A stretch of 64,000 bases of DNA, taken from assembly GCF_004117055.1 (NCBI RefSeq), contig NZ_CP026363.1:850001-914000 (forward strand), written 5' to 3'. How positions within the stretch are numbered: the stretch's first letter is position 1; the number at the start of each line of letters is the position of its first letter. Of this stretch, positions 33,682 to 42,300 are shown in pieces. The notes below the pieces were generated by a model. That model was not told the origin of the DNA, made no database searches, and saw only the letters and a list, made by a program, of their open reading frames with translations. This stretch comes from Brevibacillus agri. GTDB lineage: Bacteria; Bacillota; Bacilli; Brevibacillales; Brevibacillaceae. The position numbers and the translations under genes were made by a program.

Positions 33682-35211
33682 ATGACCGATCGTTTGGAAA
33701 TGCGGGCCATGACCAAGAAATACGGAGATTTTATTGCAAACGACAAGGTCTCGTTTTCGCTTGCTGCGGGAGAAGTCCACGCCATCGTCGGGGAAAACGG
33801 CGCGGGCAAGACGACGCTGATGAGGATGCTGTACGGCATGGAGCAGCCTACGTCCGGCGAGATCGTGCTAGGCGGCAAGCCTGTCGCTTTTCGCGGGCCG
33901 CAGGACGCCATTCGCAGCGGGATCGGGATGGTGCACCAGCACTTCATGCTGTTTGGCGAGTTTAGCGTGGCGGAAAATATCGTGATCGGCTACGAGCCGC
34001 AGCAGGCCGGATTTTTCCGCCGGAAGGACGCCGTGGAAAAGGTCCGCGCACTAAGCGAGCAGTACCGGATTCCGATAGATGCACAGGCTAGAGTGTCCAA
34101 CTGCTCCATCGGCGAGCAGCAGCGTGTGGAAATTCTCAAGGTGCTGTACCAGGGAGCGGACATCATCGTGCTGGACGAGCCGACTGCCGTGCTGACGCCG
34201 CTTGAAGTTCGCGAGCTGTTGCAGACGATCCGCAATCTGGCGGAGAGCGGGAAGAGCGTCATTTTGATTACGCACAAGCTGCAGGAAGTGATGGAGGTCG
34301 CAGATCGGATCACGGTGTTGCGCGGCGGCAAGGTGACGGGCACGGTAGCGCGCGACGAGACGAATGTGGACGATCTGGCCCGGCTGATGGTCGGACGCGA
34401 GCTGCGGGAGCTGAGCGAGCGCGTCGATCTGGAGCGGGGGCCGCTTTTGCAGGTGGAGAACTTGACGGTTCGGGAAAAACAGACGCTGCTCGACCGGGTC
34501 AGCTTTACCGTGCATCACGGGGAAATCGTCGGCATCGCGGGCGTATCGGGCAACGGCCAATCCGAGCTGCTGCAAGCGATCAGCGGCTTGCGGACGGTAC
34601 AGGAGGGAACGATTCGGCTGGGCGGCAAGGACGTTACCAACCAGACTGTCGCGACGATTCGCGAGGCGGGCTTGGCGCACATCCCGGAAGATCGCTACTT
34701 GTGGGGGACGGCCAAGCTGGAGAGCGTCGAGGAAAACGCGCTGATGGGCTACCAGCGAAAGCCTGCGTTCAATCGGCGCGGCGTCGTGTTGCGCGAAGCT
34801 TTTCGCCAGGTCGTCAGAGGCTGGGTAGAAAAGTTCGCGATCAAGACAGGCTCCAGACAGCTTCAGGAGCTGGCCGGGAATTTGTCGGGCGGAAATCTGC
34901 AAAAGCTGATCGTGGCGCGCGAGCTGGGACATGAGACTCCGTTTTTGATCGCGGCAGAGCCGACCCGGGGTGTTGATATTGGCGCGATGGAGTACATCCA
35001 TCAGGCGCTGATCGACAAGCGCAACGCAGGCGACGGGATTTTGCTGGTCTCGTCCGAGCTGTCGGAAATTTTGGCGCTGTCAGACCGGATTTTGGTGATG
35101 TACAAAGGGCGGATCGCCGGAGAGCTTTCGCGCAAAGAGGCAACCGAGGAAAAAATCAGCGTGTTAATGGCGGGAGGAAGCGTTCATGGCAGCAATCAAA
35201 GAGCTGGGTAA
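33682..35211 (+). CDS. Nucleoside ABC transporter ATP-binding protein (double ATPase)
   Basis: The 509-residue protein has two ATPase domains in tandem, as in RbsA and NupO. Domain 1 has Walker A GENGAGKTT, Q-loop VHQHF, signature NCSIGEQQR, Walker B IIVLDEP and H-loop ITHK. Domain 2 has a degenerate Walker A GVSGNGQSE without the Lys, the signature NLSGGNLQK and IAAEPTRGVD, as is normal for the second half. The ATG at 33682 follows AAGGAGGAGC; an open frame further upstream to 33574 has no site. The end overlaps the first permease by 26 bases. Confidence 0.92.
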   Translation: MTDRLEMRAMTKKYGDFIANDKVSFSLAAGEVHAIVGENGAGKTTLMRMLYGMEQPTSGEIVLGGKPVAFRGPQDAIRSGIGMVHQHFMLFGEFSVAENIVIGYEPQQAGFFRRKDAVEKVRALSEQYRIPIDAQARVSNCSIGEQQRVEILKVLYQGADIIVLDEPTAVLTPLEVRELLQTIRNLAESGKSVILITHKLQEVMEVADRITVLRGGKVTGTVARDETNVDDLARLMVGRELRELSERVDLERGPLLQVENLTVREKQTLLDRVSFTVHHGEIVGIAGVSGNGQSELLQAISGLRTVQEGTIRLGGKDVTNQTVATIREAGLAHIPEDRYLWGTAKLESVEENALMGYQRKPAFNRRGVVLREAFRQVVRGWVEKFAIKTGSRQLQELAGNLSGGNLQKLIVARELGHETPFLIAAEPTRGVDIGAMEYIHQALIDKRNAGDGILLVSSELSEILALSDRILVMYKGRIAGELSRKEATEEKISVLMAGGSVHGSNQRAG

Positions 35212-36256
35212 ATCACTGGTTCAGCCGCTTTTGGCGGTTGTCATCGGGCTGTTGATCGGGGCGCTCGTCATCGCTTCGGTAGGGGAATCTATCCTGGGCA
35301 CGTATCAGGAAATGTGGAAAGGGGCCTTCGGCAGCTTCTACTTCTTCACCTCTACCTTGGCGAGAGCGACGCCGATCATGCTGATCGCCTTGGGGCTGTC
35401 GCTTGCTTTTCGGGCGGGAGTGTTCAACCTGGGGGCAGAAGGACAGATGGTGCTCGGGGCGATCAGTGCTACGCTCGTGGCGATCTATTTGCCCGCACCG
35501 GGAGTCGTGAAGCTGGTGGCGGCGATTTTCACGGGGATGGCGGCAGGCGGTTTGTGGGCGCTGCTGCCGGGCTTTATGGAGGCGAGATTCCGCATACCGC
35601 TGCTCATCTCCACCTTGCTGTTCAACTATATCGCCGTTCTGTTCGCAAGCTACCTCGTAACCGAGCCGTTTCGCGACCGCAGCGGTTCGGCGGCGCTGGC
35701 GCAGACGGTCATGCTCGATAAAAGCGTCTGGTTGCCCAAGTTGTTTGCGGGGATGAGTGTGCACGCGGGCTTTTTGTTTGCCATCGTCGGTGCCGCGATC
35801 CTGTTTTGGGTGATTCGCTTTACGCCGTTTGGCTATGAAGTGAAAATGCTCGGACAAAACCCGCTGTTTGCCCAGTACGGGGGGATCAACGGCATTCGCG
35901 TCATGCTGACGGGCATGTTTGCGAGCGGCGGATTGGCCGGCCTGGCAGGAACGGTCGAGGTGCTGGGGGCGCACTATCGTTTTGTCGACGGCGCTTTGAC
36001 GGTGCCGAACTTCGCCTGGACAGGGCTGATGGCAACGCTTTTGGCGAACTCCCATCCGGTGGGTGTCGTGTTTACCTCGATTCTGCTGGCTGCGTTCCAG
36101 ACGGGAGCGATGGGCGTGGAGCGCAACACAGAGGTACCGCTGGAGCTGGCCAGTGTGATTTCAGCCGTGCTGATCCTGTTTATCTCGGCTAAATTCAGCT
36201 ACGACTGGTGGAAAAAGCGGAAAGCAAAAGGGGGAGAATCTCATGGAACTGCTTGA
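35186..36256 (+). CDS. Nucleoside ABC transporter permease 1
   Basis: A 356-residue membrane protein with about 8-10 helices of the BPD_transp_2 family (RbsC/NupP type). Family marks are LGLSLAFRAGVFNLGAEGQMVLGAI, near the front, and FTPFGYEVKMLGQNPLFAQYGGI followed by GLAGTVEVLG. It overlaps the ATPase gene upstream by 26 bases and the second permease downstream by 14 bases, so all three are translationally coupled. It forms the heterodimeric channel with the next protein. Confidence 0.9.
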   Translation: MAAIKELGKSLVQPLLAVVIGLLIGALVIASVGESILGTYQEMWKGAFGSFYFFTSTLARATPIMLIALGLSLAFRAGVFNLGAEGQMVLGAISATLVAIYLPAPGVVKLVAAIFTGMAAGGLWALLPGFMEARFRIPLLISTLLFNYIAVLFASYLVTEPFRDRSGSAALAQTVMLDKSVWLPKLFAGMSVHAGFLFAIVGAAILFWVIRFTPFGYEVKMLGQNPLFAQYGGINGIRVMLTGMFASGGLAGLAGTVEVLGAHYRFVDGALTVPNFAWTGLMATLLANSHPVGVVFTSILLAAFQTGAMGVERNTEVPLELASVISAVLILFISAKFSYDWWKKRKAKGGESHGTA

Positions 36257-37157
36257 TTGGTCCCTCGTCAGTTCTACCATTCGGATGGTGACGCCGATTT
36301 TGCTCGCGGCATTGGGGGGAGCGCTGTGCGCGCGGGTTGGCATTTTTAATGTAGGGCTGGAAGGCATGGTGCTCGTTGGCGCCTTTTCCGCCATCGTCGG
36401 CAATCACTTTACCGGGAATCTGTTCCTCGCGATCTTGATCGCGGCGCTGACGAGCGTTCTTTTTTCCCTGCTGTTTGCCTATATGACGATCAAGCTGAAA
36501 GCAAACGAGATCGTCGTCGGGGTGGCGATCAATTTCCTCGCGCTCGGTTTGACGACGTTTGCGTTGCGGGCGATTTTTGGCGTCAAGGGAGCTTTTTACG
36601 ATAAAGACATGGCAGGCTTGCCGAAGTGGGACATTCCGGGGCTACAGCACATTCCCGTCGTGGGCGAGGTCGTATCGGGGCATTCGCCGCTCGTCTACCT
36701 CGCGTTTGTGGCCGCGATTGCGCTCTATTTGTTCTTTTACAAGACGGTTACCGGCTTCCGGGTTCTCGCCGTCGGTTCCAATCCGGTGGCTGCCCGCAGC
36801 CTTGGGTTGAAGGTAGCAGGCTTGCAGGTGCTCGCGATCGTCATGTGCGGCGCTTTGTGCGGGATTGCCGGAGCGCAGCTTTCTTTGGGGCAAGTGACGA
36901 TGTTTTCGGAAGGGATGACCGCGGGTCGCGGCTTTATCGCCCTGGTCGCGATGATGATGGGGCAGTCTCACCCGCTGGGAATTTTGGCGTCGAGCTTCCT
37001 GTTCGGCTTGATGGATGCGCTGAGCATTCGTCTGCAAGGCTTCTCGCTTCCGACGCAGTTTACTTCGATGCTGCCGTATTTGCTCACGGTGGTGGCGATG
37101 TTCTTCCTGAAGGATCGGATGAAAGGCGCCAGCCATAATCAGCAGAGCACCCGGTAA
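36243..37157 (+). CDS. Nucleoside ABC transporter permease 2
   Basis: A 304-residue partner permease of the same family (NupQ type). It has TPILLAALGGALCARVGIFNVGLEGMVLVGAF at the N-terminus and VTGFRVLAVGSNPVAARSLGLKVAGLQ in the cytoplasmic loop, followed by GMTAGRGFIALVAMMMGQSHPLGI. GGGGGAG precedes the ATG inside the end of permease 1. A 42-base gap without a terminator leads to the molybdopterin enzyme gene, so the latter is in the same SAM-controlled unit. Confidence 0.9.
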   Translation: MELLDWSLVSSTIRMVTPILLAALGGALCARVGIFNVGLEGMVLVGAFSAIVGNHFTGNLFLAILIAALTSVLFSLLFAYMTIKLKANEIVVGVAINFLALGLTTFALRAIFGVKGAFYDKDMAGLPKWDIPGLQHIPVVGEVVSGHSPLVYLAFVAAIALYLFFYKTVTGFRVLAVGSNPVAARSLGLKVAGLQVLAIVMCGALCGIAGAQLSLGQVTMFSEGMTAGRGFIALVAMMMGQSHPLGILASSFLFGLMDALSIRLQGFSLPTQFTSMLPYLLTVVAMFFLKDRMKGASHNQQSTR

Positions 37158-37199
37158 CAAAAGAGGGTGCAGTCAGCAAAGACCAAGGGGGTACGCAAC

Positions 37200-37862
37200 A
37201 TGAACAAGGCAGATCGGATCAAACGGATGAAGGTGCCGGCGGTCGACCCGGCATTGGCCAAACGGCTTCCGCCAGGACAAGTATTGACAGAGCGCTTTCC
37301 TATTTTGCACGAGGGCGAAGTGCCCACCTACGACATGAAGGACTGGACGCTGCGCGTGTTTGGCGAGGTCGACCGGGAAGTTACGCTCAACTACGAACAG
37401 CTCATGGCGCTGCCGCAGGTGACGGTGAAAAGCGACATTCACTGCGTGACGCGCTGGTCGCGGTTTGACAATGCATTTACAGGCGTGCGCTTCCGTGATT
37501 TTTTGCAGGCAATCGGTGTCGTGCCCGCCGCGTCCTACGTCATGCTGCACGGCGATCACGATTACACGGCGAATGTGCCGCTGGCCGACCTGATGCGCGA
37601 CGATGTGCTGTTGGCCCATTCCTTTGACGGGGAGCCGCTGACGGACAAGCACGGCTGGCCGCTGCGCCTGGTCGTCCCGCACCTGTATTTCTGGAAAAGC
37701 GTGAAGTGGCTGCGCGGCATTGAGTTTATGCGCGAAAACAAGCCCGGCTTCTGGGAGCAAAACGGCTTTCACCTGATCGCAGACCCGTTCCGCGAAGAGC
37801 GGTTTTCCGGTGAGGCGTTGCCGATCCCGGAAGACGAATGGGAGAAAAAGGAGTTTGATTGA
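37200..37862 (+). CDS. Cytosolic molybdopterin sulfite-oxidase-family oxidoreductase
   Basis: The 220-residue protein has the sulfite-oxidase fold domain (COG2041, YuiH-like). The molybdenum-ligating Cys lies in DIHCVTRWSRFDN (about residue 81), with FRDFLQAIGV, HGDHDYTANVPL, LLAHSFDGEPLTDKHGWPLRLVVPHLYFWKS and KWLRGIEF. No Tat signal or haem domain is present, so it is a cytosolic enzyme. Relatives such as MsrP reduce S-oxides, others oxidise sulfite; the substrate here is unknown. Its place in a SAM-riboswitch nucleoside operon suggests a sulfur compound. The next gene starts 1 base after its stop. Confidence 0.85.
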   Translation: MNKADRIKRMKVPAVDPALAKRLPPGQVLTERFPILHEGEVPTYDMKDWTLRVFGEVDREVTLNYEQLMALPQVTVKSDIHCVTRWSRFDNAFTGVRFRDFLQAIGVVPAASYVMLHGDHDYTANVPLADLMRDDVLLAHSFDGEPLTDKHGWPLRLVVPHLYFWKSVKWLRGIEFMRENKPGFWEQNGFHLIADPFREERFSGEALPIPEDEWEKKEFD

Positions 37863-37863
37863 G

Positions 37864-38589
37864 ATGCTGACCAATCTGAAAGTAGACCCGGAACAACTGC
37901 CAAAACGCGCTATCGTCTGCGGCGATCCGAAACGCGCTGCCTTGATCGCCTCCAAGCTGGAAAACACGCGGCAAATTGGGGAAAATCGCGAGTACCACAG
38001 CTATGCCGGAAGCTGGAGGGGCACGGAGGTAGCGGTAGTCAGCCACGGCGTCGGTTCGCCTGGAGCGGCTGTATGCTTTGAAGAACTGGCGAAGGGTGGC
38101 GTACAGGTCATCATCCGCGTCGGGACGGCCGGATCGTATCAGCAAGAAATCGAGCCGGGCAGCCTCGTCATCAGCTCGGCTGTTGTGCGCCAGGACGGGC
38201 TTACAAGCCAGTTGGTTCCGCCCGGTTTCCCGGCTGTCGCCAATCGCCGCGTGGCAGATGCGCTCGTGCAAGCAGCAAAAGCGCACGAATCGGGGCTGCA
38301 CGTAGCGGAAGGCATCACGCTGACGCTCGATGTTTTTTACAGCGGCGTCCTCGAATTTCCGCACAAGCTGTACCAAAAAGCAGGGGTGTTGGCTGTCGAG
38401 ATGGAAAACTCCGCGCTGTTCGTCATTGCCGCGCTGCGCGGCATGAAGGCCGGGTCGATCCTCGCGATTGACGGCTACGCCGATGCCGATTTGCTTGCCT
38501 CGTACAACCCGCACACAGAGACGATGGCCAAAGCGATTGAAGCCGAGGCGCTGATTGCGCTGGATGCGCTAGTGTCCGTTTCCGCATAA
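37864..38589 (+). CDS. Nucleoside phosphorylase (PNP/UDP family 1)
   Basis: A 241-residue member of the trimeric/hexameric PNP-UDP family. It has the phosphate-binding CGDPKRA near the start, SHGVGSPGAAVCFEEL, the family signature IIRVGTAGSYQQEIEPGSLVI and the ribose-binding MEMEN-like motif (LAVEMENSALFVIA). The sequence is nearest to uridine phosphorylase-like proteins, but substrate preference cannot be read by eye. It would split imported nucleosides into base and (deoxy/methylthio)ribose-1-phosphate. AAGGAG lies 10 bases before the ATG. It is the last gene of the unit and is followed by a strong terminator. Confidence 0.88.
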   Translation: MLTNLKVDPEQLPKRAIVCGDPKRAALIASKLENTRQIGENREYHSYAGSWRGTEVAVVSHGVGSPGAAVCFEELAKGGVQVIIRVGTAGSYQQEIEPGSLVISSAVVRQDGLTSQLVPPGFPAVANRRVADALVQAAKAHESGLHVAEGITLTLDVFYSGVLEFPHKLYQKAGVLAVEMENSALFVIAALRGMKAGSILAIDGYADADLLASYNPHTETMAKAIEAEALIALDALVSVSA

Positions 38590-38598
38590 AAATGAAGC

Positions 38599-38636
38599 AA
38601 GCCCGGGACGATGAGAAGTCCCGGGCTTTTTCTTTT
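38599..38636 (+). terminator. Bidirectional terminator between the nucleoside operon and the ArsR gene
   Basis: AAGCCCGGGAC pairs with GTCCCGGGCTT and is followed by TTTTCTTTT. Confidence 0.92.
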
Positions 38637-38651
38637 GCCATACGACAGCCG

Positions 38652-38978
38652 CTATTCTTCATTGAAGCGATCCAGCATCGAGATCGTGTCGATCAGGTGG
38701 TTGTTGAAAATTTGCCGGGCAACGCTGAGCAGCTCGATAATCATCGGGTCGCGCAAGGAATACGTCACCTTGTTTCCGTCCTTTGTTCCGTACACGATGT
38801 TGTTGTTGCGCAAAATAGCGAGTTGCTGGGAAACGGCCGAGCCTTCGCTGCCGATGAGCGTTTGCAGCTCGTTCACGTTTTTGTCTCCCTCCGCCAAGAG
38901 CTCCAGAATCCGAATCCGCAGGGGATGCCCCAGTGCTTTGAAGAAATTCGCTTTAAATTGCTGTAGCTCCAAATTCAA
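38652..38978 (-). CDS. ArsR-family winged-helix repressor
   Basis: A 108-residue ArsR/SmtB fold protein. The helix-turn-helix is GDKNVNELQTLIGSEGSAVSQQLAILRNNNIVYGTKDGNKVTYSLRD. The typical metal site ELCVCD is not present, so it is probably not an arsenite-type sensor. It starts with TTG at 38978 behind GGAGG and lies 24 bases downstream of sulP on the same strand. It may therefore repress the shared operon through the inverted repeat at 40779. Confidence 0.85.
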   Translation of the reverse strand: MNLELQQFKANFFKALGHPLRIRILELLAEGDKNVNELQTLIGSEGSAVSQQLAILRNNNIVYGTKDGNKVTYSLRDPMIIELLSVARQIFNNHLIDTISMLDRFNEE

Positions 38979-39002
38979 TAGCAGGTTCCTCCGATCTTTT
39001 CG

Positions 39003-40757
39003 TCATACCGACGTTTGGGATGTTTGCTGCACGCAAGCCGTTTGCGAGTGAGGATCAGCCAGGCTCGCGCATTCCCGGAAAGCAAAGTGCTGGCAGCCCA
39101 GACATTTGCCGACGTCCAGCCGGCGCAGGGCGTACTCGATTGCCTCTCCGGTGTGGTCGAAAAAGTGTGCTTCGCCGATGAGCGCATAAAGGCCCGTGCG
39201 CTCTAAAATTTGTTTCGGGGCGTTTTGGATTCCGGAGACGAGTACCGTTGTTCCCTGACTCATGCATTGTTTCACGATCCGCGACAAATTGGCTTCGCCC
39301 GTCATGTCCAGAAACGGTACTTTGCCCATTCGCAGCAGCAACACTTTTGGCTGATGCTGCAACGTGTTCGCAAGCGAGCTTTCGAACAGATCGGCATCCC
39401 CGAAAAAGAGCGGTCCCTCGATCGTGTAGATGCTGATTTGCGGGCAATCGTGCTGGGACGTCACCATGTGAGGCGTGACCTTCTCATGCTTCAAGGAAGG
39501 GTCGGGCAATACTTTGGCTACTCGCAGGCTTTCGCGCATTCGTTTGATAAACAGCAGCACGGCCAGCACCAGCCCGACCTCGACGGCGGTAGTCAGATTC
39601 GTAAAGACAGTCAACAAAAAAGTAATCAGCAGCACGAGAGAGTCGCTCGTCCTTGCTTTCAGGATGTGCGCAAATTCCTTGCGCTCGCTCATGTTCCAGG
39701 CGACCAGCATCAGAATCGGCGCCATGCTCGCCAAAGGAATGTGCGAGGCGTAAGGAGCGAGCAGGACGAGAATGAGCAGGACGACGATGCCGTGGACGAT
39801 TCCGGACACAGGGGAGGTCGCTCCGCTGCGGATATTCGTCGCGGTTCTGGCAATCGCGCCTGTAGCGGGTATTCCCCCGAAAAGCGGCGTCACCATGTTG
39901 GCGATGCCTTGCCCGATCAGCTCCTGGTTGCTGTTGTGGCGACTGCGTGTCATGCCATCCGCGACTACCGCAGACAGCAAAGACTCTATCGCTCCTAGTA
40001 TAGCAATGATTAGAGCGGGACTCAGCAGTTTTTGGACGCGCTCCAGCGTAATTTCAGGAAAATGGAAGCCGGGCAGCGCGTTGGGAATCTCTCCGAAGGT
40101 CGAACCGATCGTCGCGACTTTTCCTTCGAAAAAGAGGAAGGCAACGACGCTGGAAATGACCAGGCCGACGAGCGAGCCTGGAATATTTCGCACGAAGCGC
40201 GGCGTGATTAAAATAATGGCGAGACTCAAGACTGCCGTCGCTACGCTGTACAAGCTGGTTGTATCGAGGTGAACGGCGACTTCCTTCATGTTGGACAAAA
40301 AGTCCTCGTGCCGCTGCACTTGCGACAGACCGAGGAAATTGGCGATCTGCCCCGTAAAAATAATGACGGCAATCCCGGCAGTAAATCCGATGGTGACGGG
40401 GCGGGGGATGAATTTGATAAGTCCGCCAAGCTTGAGCAGCCCCATCAGGACGAGAAGAATCCCGGCCATGAAGCCCGCGAGCAGCAAATCCTCATAGCCG
40501 TACTGCATGACGATGGCAAACAAAATCGGGATAAAGGCCCCGGTCGGCCCGCCGATCTGGTAGCGGGAGCCGCCAAAAAGCGAGATGAGCGTACCCGCGA
40601 TGATGGTGGTGTAAATCCCGTACTCCGGTTTGACGCCTGAGGCGATCGCGAACGCCATGCCAAGCGGAATTGCGATAATCCCTACGATTAGTCCTGACAC
40701 GCAGTCTTTTCTGAATGCTTGCGTATTGTAGCCCTCAAATCTAGCGGCCCACTTCAT
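39003..40757 (-). CDS. SulP-family anion transporter with STAS domain and Cys-rich tail
   Basis: A 584-residue transporter with about 12 membrane helices (GLIVGIIAIPLGMAFAIASGVKPEYGIYT is the family signature), then a STAS domain (about 435-545, SIYTIEGPLFFGDADLFESSL). SulP proteins move sulfate, bicarbonate or other anions. The last 35 residues contain five Cys (KCLGCQHFAFREC, and TAC further on), which is unusual for the family. The ATG at 40757 has AAGAAGGG upstream; an earlier in-frame start lies in the operator and is unlikely. It is co-transcribed with the ArsR gene. Confidence 0.88.
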   Translation of the reverse strand: MKWAARFEGYNTQAFRKDCVSGLIVGIIAIPLGMAFAIASGVKPEYGIYTTIIAGTLISLFGGSRYQIGGPTGAFIPILFAIVMQYGYEDLLLAGFMAGILLVLMGLLKLGGLIKFIPRPVTIGFTAGIAVIIFTGQIANFLGLSQVQRHEDFLSNMKEVAVHLDTTSLYSVATAVLSLAIILITPRFVRNIPGSLVGLVISSVVAFLFFEGKVATIGSTFGEIPNALPGFHFPEITLERVQKLLSPALIIAILGAIESLLSAVVADGMTRSRHNSNQELIGQGIANMVTPLFGGIPATGAIARTATNIRSGATSPVSGIVHGIVVLLILVLLAPYASHIPLASMAPILMLVAWNMSERKEFAHILKARTSDSLVLLITFLLTVFTNLTTAVEVGLVLAVLLFIKRMRESLRVAKVLPDPSLKHEKVTPHMVTSQHDCPQISIYTIEGPLFFGDADLFESSLANTLQHQPKVLLLRMGKVPFLDMTGEANLSRIVKQCMSQGTTVLVSGIQNAPKQILERTGLYALIGEAHFFDHTGEAIEYALRRLDVGKCLGCQHFAFRECASLADPHSQTACVQQTSQTSV

Positions 40758-40778
40758 GGTAGCAACCCTTCTTTTCGT

Positions 40779-40806
40779 ATATTCGAATATTTGATTATTT
40801 GAATAT
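40779..40806. promoter_or_regulatory. Inverted repeat, likely ArsR operator of sulP-arsR
   Basis: ATATTCGAATA (40779-40789) and TATTTGAATAT (40796-40806) form an 11-bp inverted repeat with one mismatch and a 6-base spacer. This resembles ArsR/CzrA-type operators. It lies about 20 bases upstream of the sulP start. Confidence 0.6.
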
Positions 40807-40813
40807 AGATGGA

Positions 40814-41014
40814 TCATACTCCTGCTCGGCGATTTTCGTCAATCGCATCCTTACAGGAACTTTGCCCTTTTTTTACAAACGCTTCAAGTTCTCTTAATGC
40901 TGGTGCATTACCATTCAAAGTAACAAGTGAATACATCCCTTCGGTTGGAGCCATGGAGAAACCCCCGACAGCCTTTCCAAGCACTTTCATCGAGAGTTCT
41001 TTGGCAATTGTCAT
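40814..41014 (-). CDS. Small hypothetical ORF upstream of sulP
   Basis: A 66-codon frame (MTIAKELSMKVLGKAVGGF at the start, then LRELEAFVKKGQ) in a stretch more AT-rich than the surroundings. No good ribosome site is seen at the first ATG. I cannot assign a family. It may be a gene remnant or chance. The same interval (40758-41056) otherwise holds the promoter region for glpP. Confidence 0.25.
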   Translation of the reverse strand: MTIAKELSMKVLGKAVGGFSMAPTEGMYSLVTLNGNAPALRELEAFVKKGQSSCKDAIDENRRAGV

Positions 41015-41056
41015 GTCGCTGTGGGTTTTTTTGTTGAGGGCAAAGGAGGCTTACGA

Positions 41057-41656
41057 ATGAATCAGGAGCAGTTTCATGCCAGGCTGGCCGCGTACAAGCT
41101 GATCGCTTCCGTGAAGGAGGCGAAGTACCTGGAAAAAGCGGCCGAGGCGCAGGTGAGTGCCGCGGTGCTCTCGATCGGCAATATCGGTGTGATAAAAGGC
41201 TACGTGGACTTTTTCAAAAGCAGGAATATCCCGGTGTTTCTTCACCTGGAAAGAATCGGCGGCATCAGCTACGACCGGGAAGGCATCGCCTTTTTGGCGC
41301 ATTACGTGAAGCCGGACGGGATTGTGACCACGCGCAATACGCTGGTCAAGCTGGCGAAAAAGCAAGGCTTGTTGACGATCCAGCGGCTGTTTCTCGTCGA
41401 TAGCGACTCGCTCAAGTCCGGGCTGTCGTCTCTGCAGGAAACGCAGCCTGACGCGGTCGAGCTGATGCCTGCCCTCTTGCCGGAGTACATCGCGGAGTAC
41501 AAGCGGGTGATTGATATTCCGATTATTGCTGGAGGATTAATCCGCAAGCGGGAACAAATGGAGGAAGTATGGCAGCATGGAGCGACTGCGGTGTCAGTCG
41601 GCAGCCCCCTATTGTGGAAGGAGAGTTTTTTGCATGATTCAAGCGTTGCTGTTTGA
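41057..41656 (+). CDS. glpP: GlpP-family glycerol-3-phosphate-responsive antiterminator
   Basis: The 199-residue chain matches the GlpP family (about 190): VSAAVLSIGNIGVIKGYVDFFKS, PVFLHLERIGGISYDREGIAFLAHYVKPDGIVTTRN, LFLVDSDSL, and the TIM-like end IPIIAGGLIRKREQM-ATAVSVGSPLLW. GlpP binds leader RNA of glp genes in the presence of glycerol-3-phosphate. Here it heads the unit that imports and splits glycerophosphodiesters, a source of that very signal. AAAGGAGG lies upstream of the ATG. The end overlaps the next gene by 23 bases. Confidence 0.9.
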   Translation: MNQEQFHARLAAYKLIASVKEAKYLEKAAEAQVSAAVLSIGNIGVIKGYVDFFKSRNIPVFLHLERIGGISYDREGIAFLAHYVKPDGIVTTRNTLVKLAKKQGLLTIQRLFLVDSDSLKSGLSSLQETQPDAVELMPALLPEYIAEYKRVIDIPIIAGGLIRKREQMEEVWQHGATAVSVGSPLLWKESFLHDSSVAV

Positions 41657-42296
41657 TCTGGATGGCACCCTGCTGGACAGCCGGGATGCGGTCATCGACG
41701 CGGTCGCCTATACAGCAGAAGAGTATGCGCCGGGGCACTTCAGCCGGGAAGAGCTGCTCGCGCGCTTTGGCGAGTCGTTTGACGATTTTTTGGCGGCTGT
41801 AGCTGCGGCAGCAGGCGTGCCTGACAAGCGCGAGGTGCTGGACAAGTACTTTGCCTACGTGCGCGAAAACCATGCCCGGCACGTCCGCCTGTTTCCTTAC
41901 GTGCGAGAAGGGCTGGAAAAATTGAAGCAGGCGGGCTACCAACTGGCGGTTGTCACCAACAAGCAGCGGGAATTTGCGCTGGCCGGGCTGGAGCAGGCGG
42001 GGATTGACAGGCTGTTCGACGTGATCGTCACCGTCGACGACGTGACGAGAGGCAAGCCTGCTGCCGAGCCTGTGCACAAAGCGCTGGCAAGTCTGGGCAG
42101 ATACCCGGAGCAGGCGATGATGATTGGAGATAGCCGCTACGACGTGCTGGCGGCTGTTGCCGGCGGGGTGTCGGCCGCAGTGCTGGAGTGGTACGGGCAA
42201 GAGGAATGGCTCTACGCGGTGCCTGATTTCCGCTATGCCGATTTTGAGTCATTTGTCACTGATATGCTGGCCGCCAAGGCGCAAGGAGGGAGATGA
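41634..42296 (+). CDS. HAD-superfamily phosphatase (phosphoglycolate phosphatase-like)
   Basis: The 220-residue HAD hydrolase has FDLDGTLLDS (motif I), VVTNK (motif II), a Lys in GKPAAEPV and MIGDSRYDVLAA (motif IV), with a helical cap at about 15-80. This class includes PpaX, Gph and glycerol-phosphate phosphatases. Its position between glpP and ugp genes suggests glycerol-3-phosphate or a related phosphate ester as substrate, which is inference. GGAAGGAG precedes the ATG at 41634, inside the end of glpP. Confidence 0.85.
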   Translation: MIQALLFDLDGTLLDSRDAVIDAVAYTAEEYAPGHFSREELLARFGESFDDFLAAVAAAAGVPDKREVLDKYFAYVRENHARHVRLFPYVREGLEKLKQAGYQLAVVTNKQREFALAGLEQAGIDRLFDVIVTVDDVTRGKPAAEPVHKALASLGRYPEQAMMIGDSRYDVLAAVAGGVSAAVLEWYGQEEWLYAVPDFRYADFESFVTDMLAAKAQGGR

Positions 42297-42300
42297 AGAA

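Noticed and set aside
40858-41056. GlpP-type antiterminator target in the leader of glpP
   Set aside because: No terminator hairpin with a T run was found in the plus orientation.
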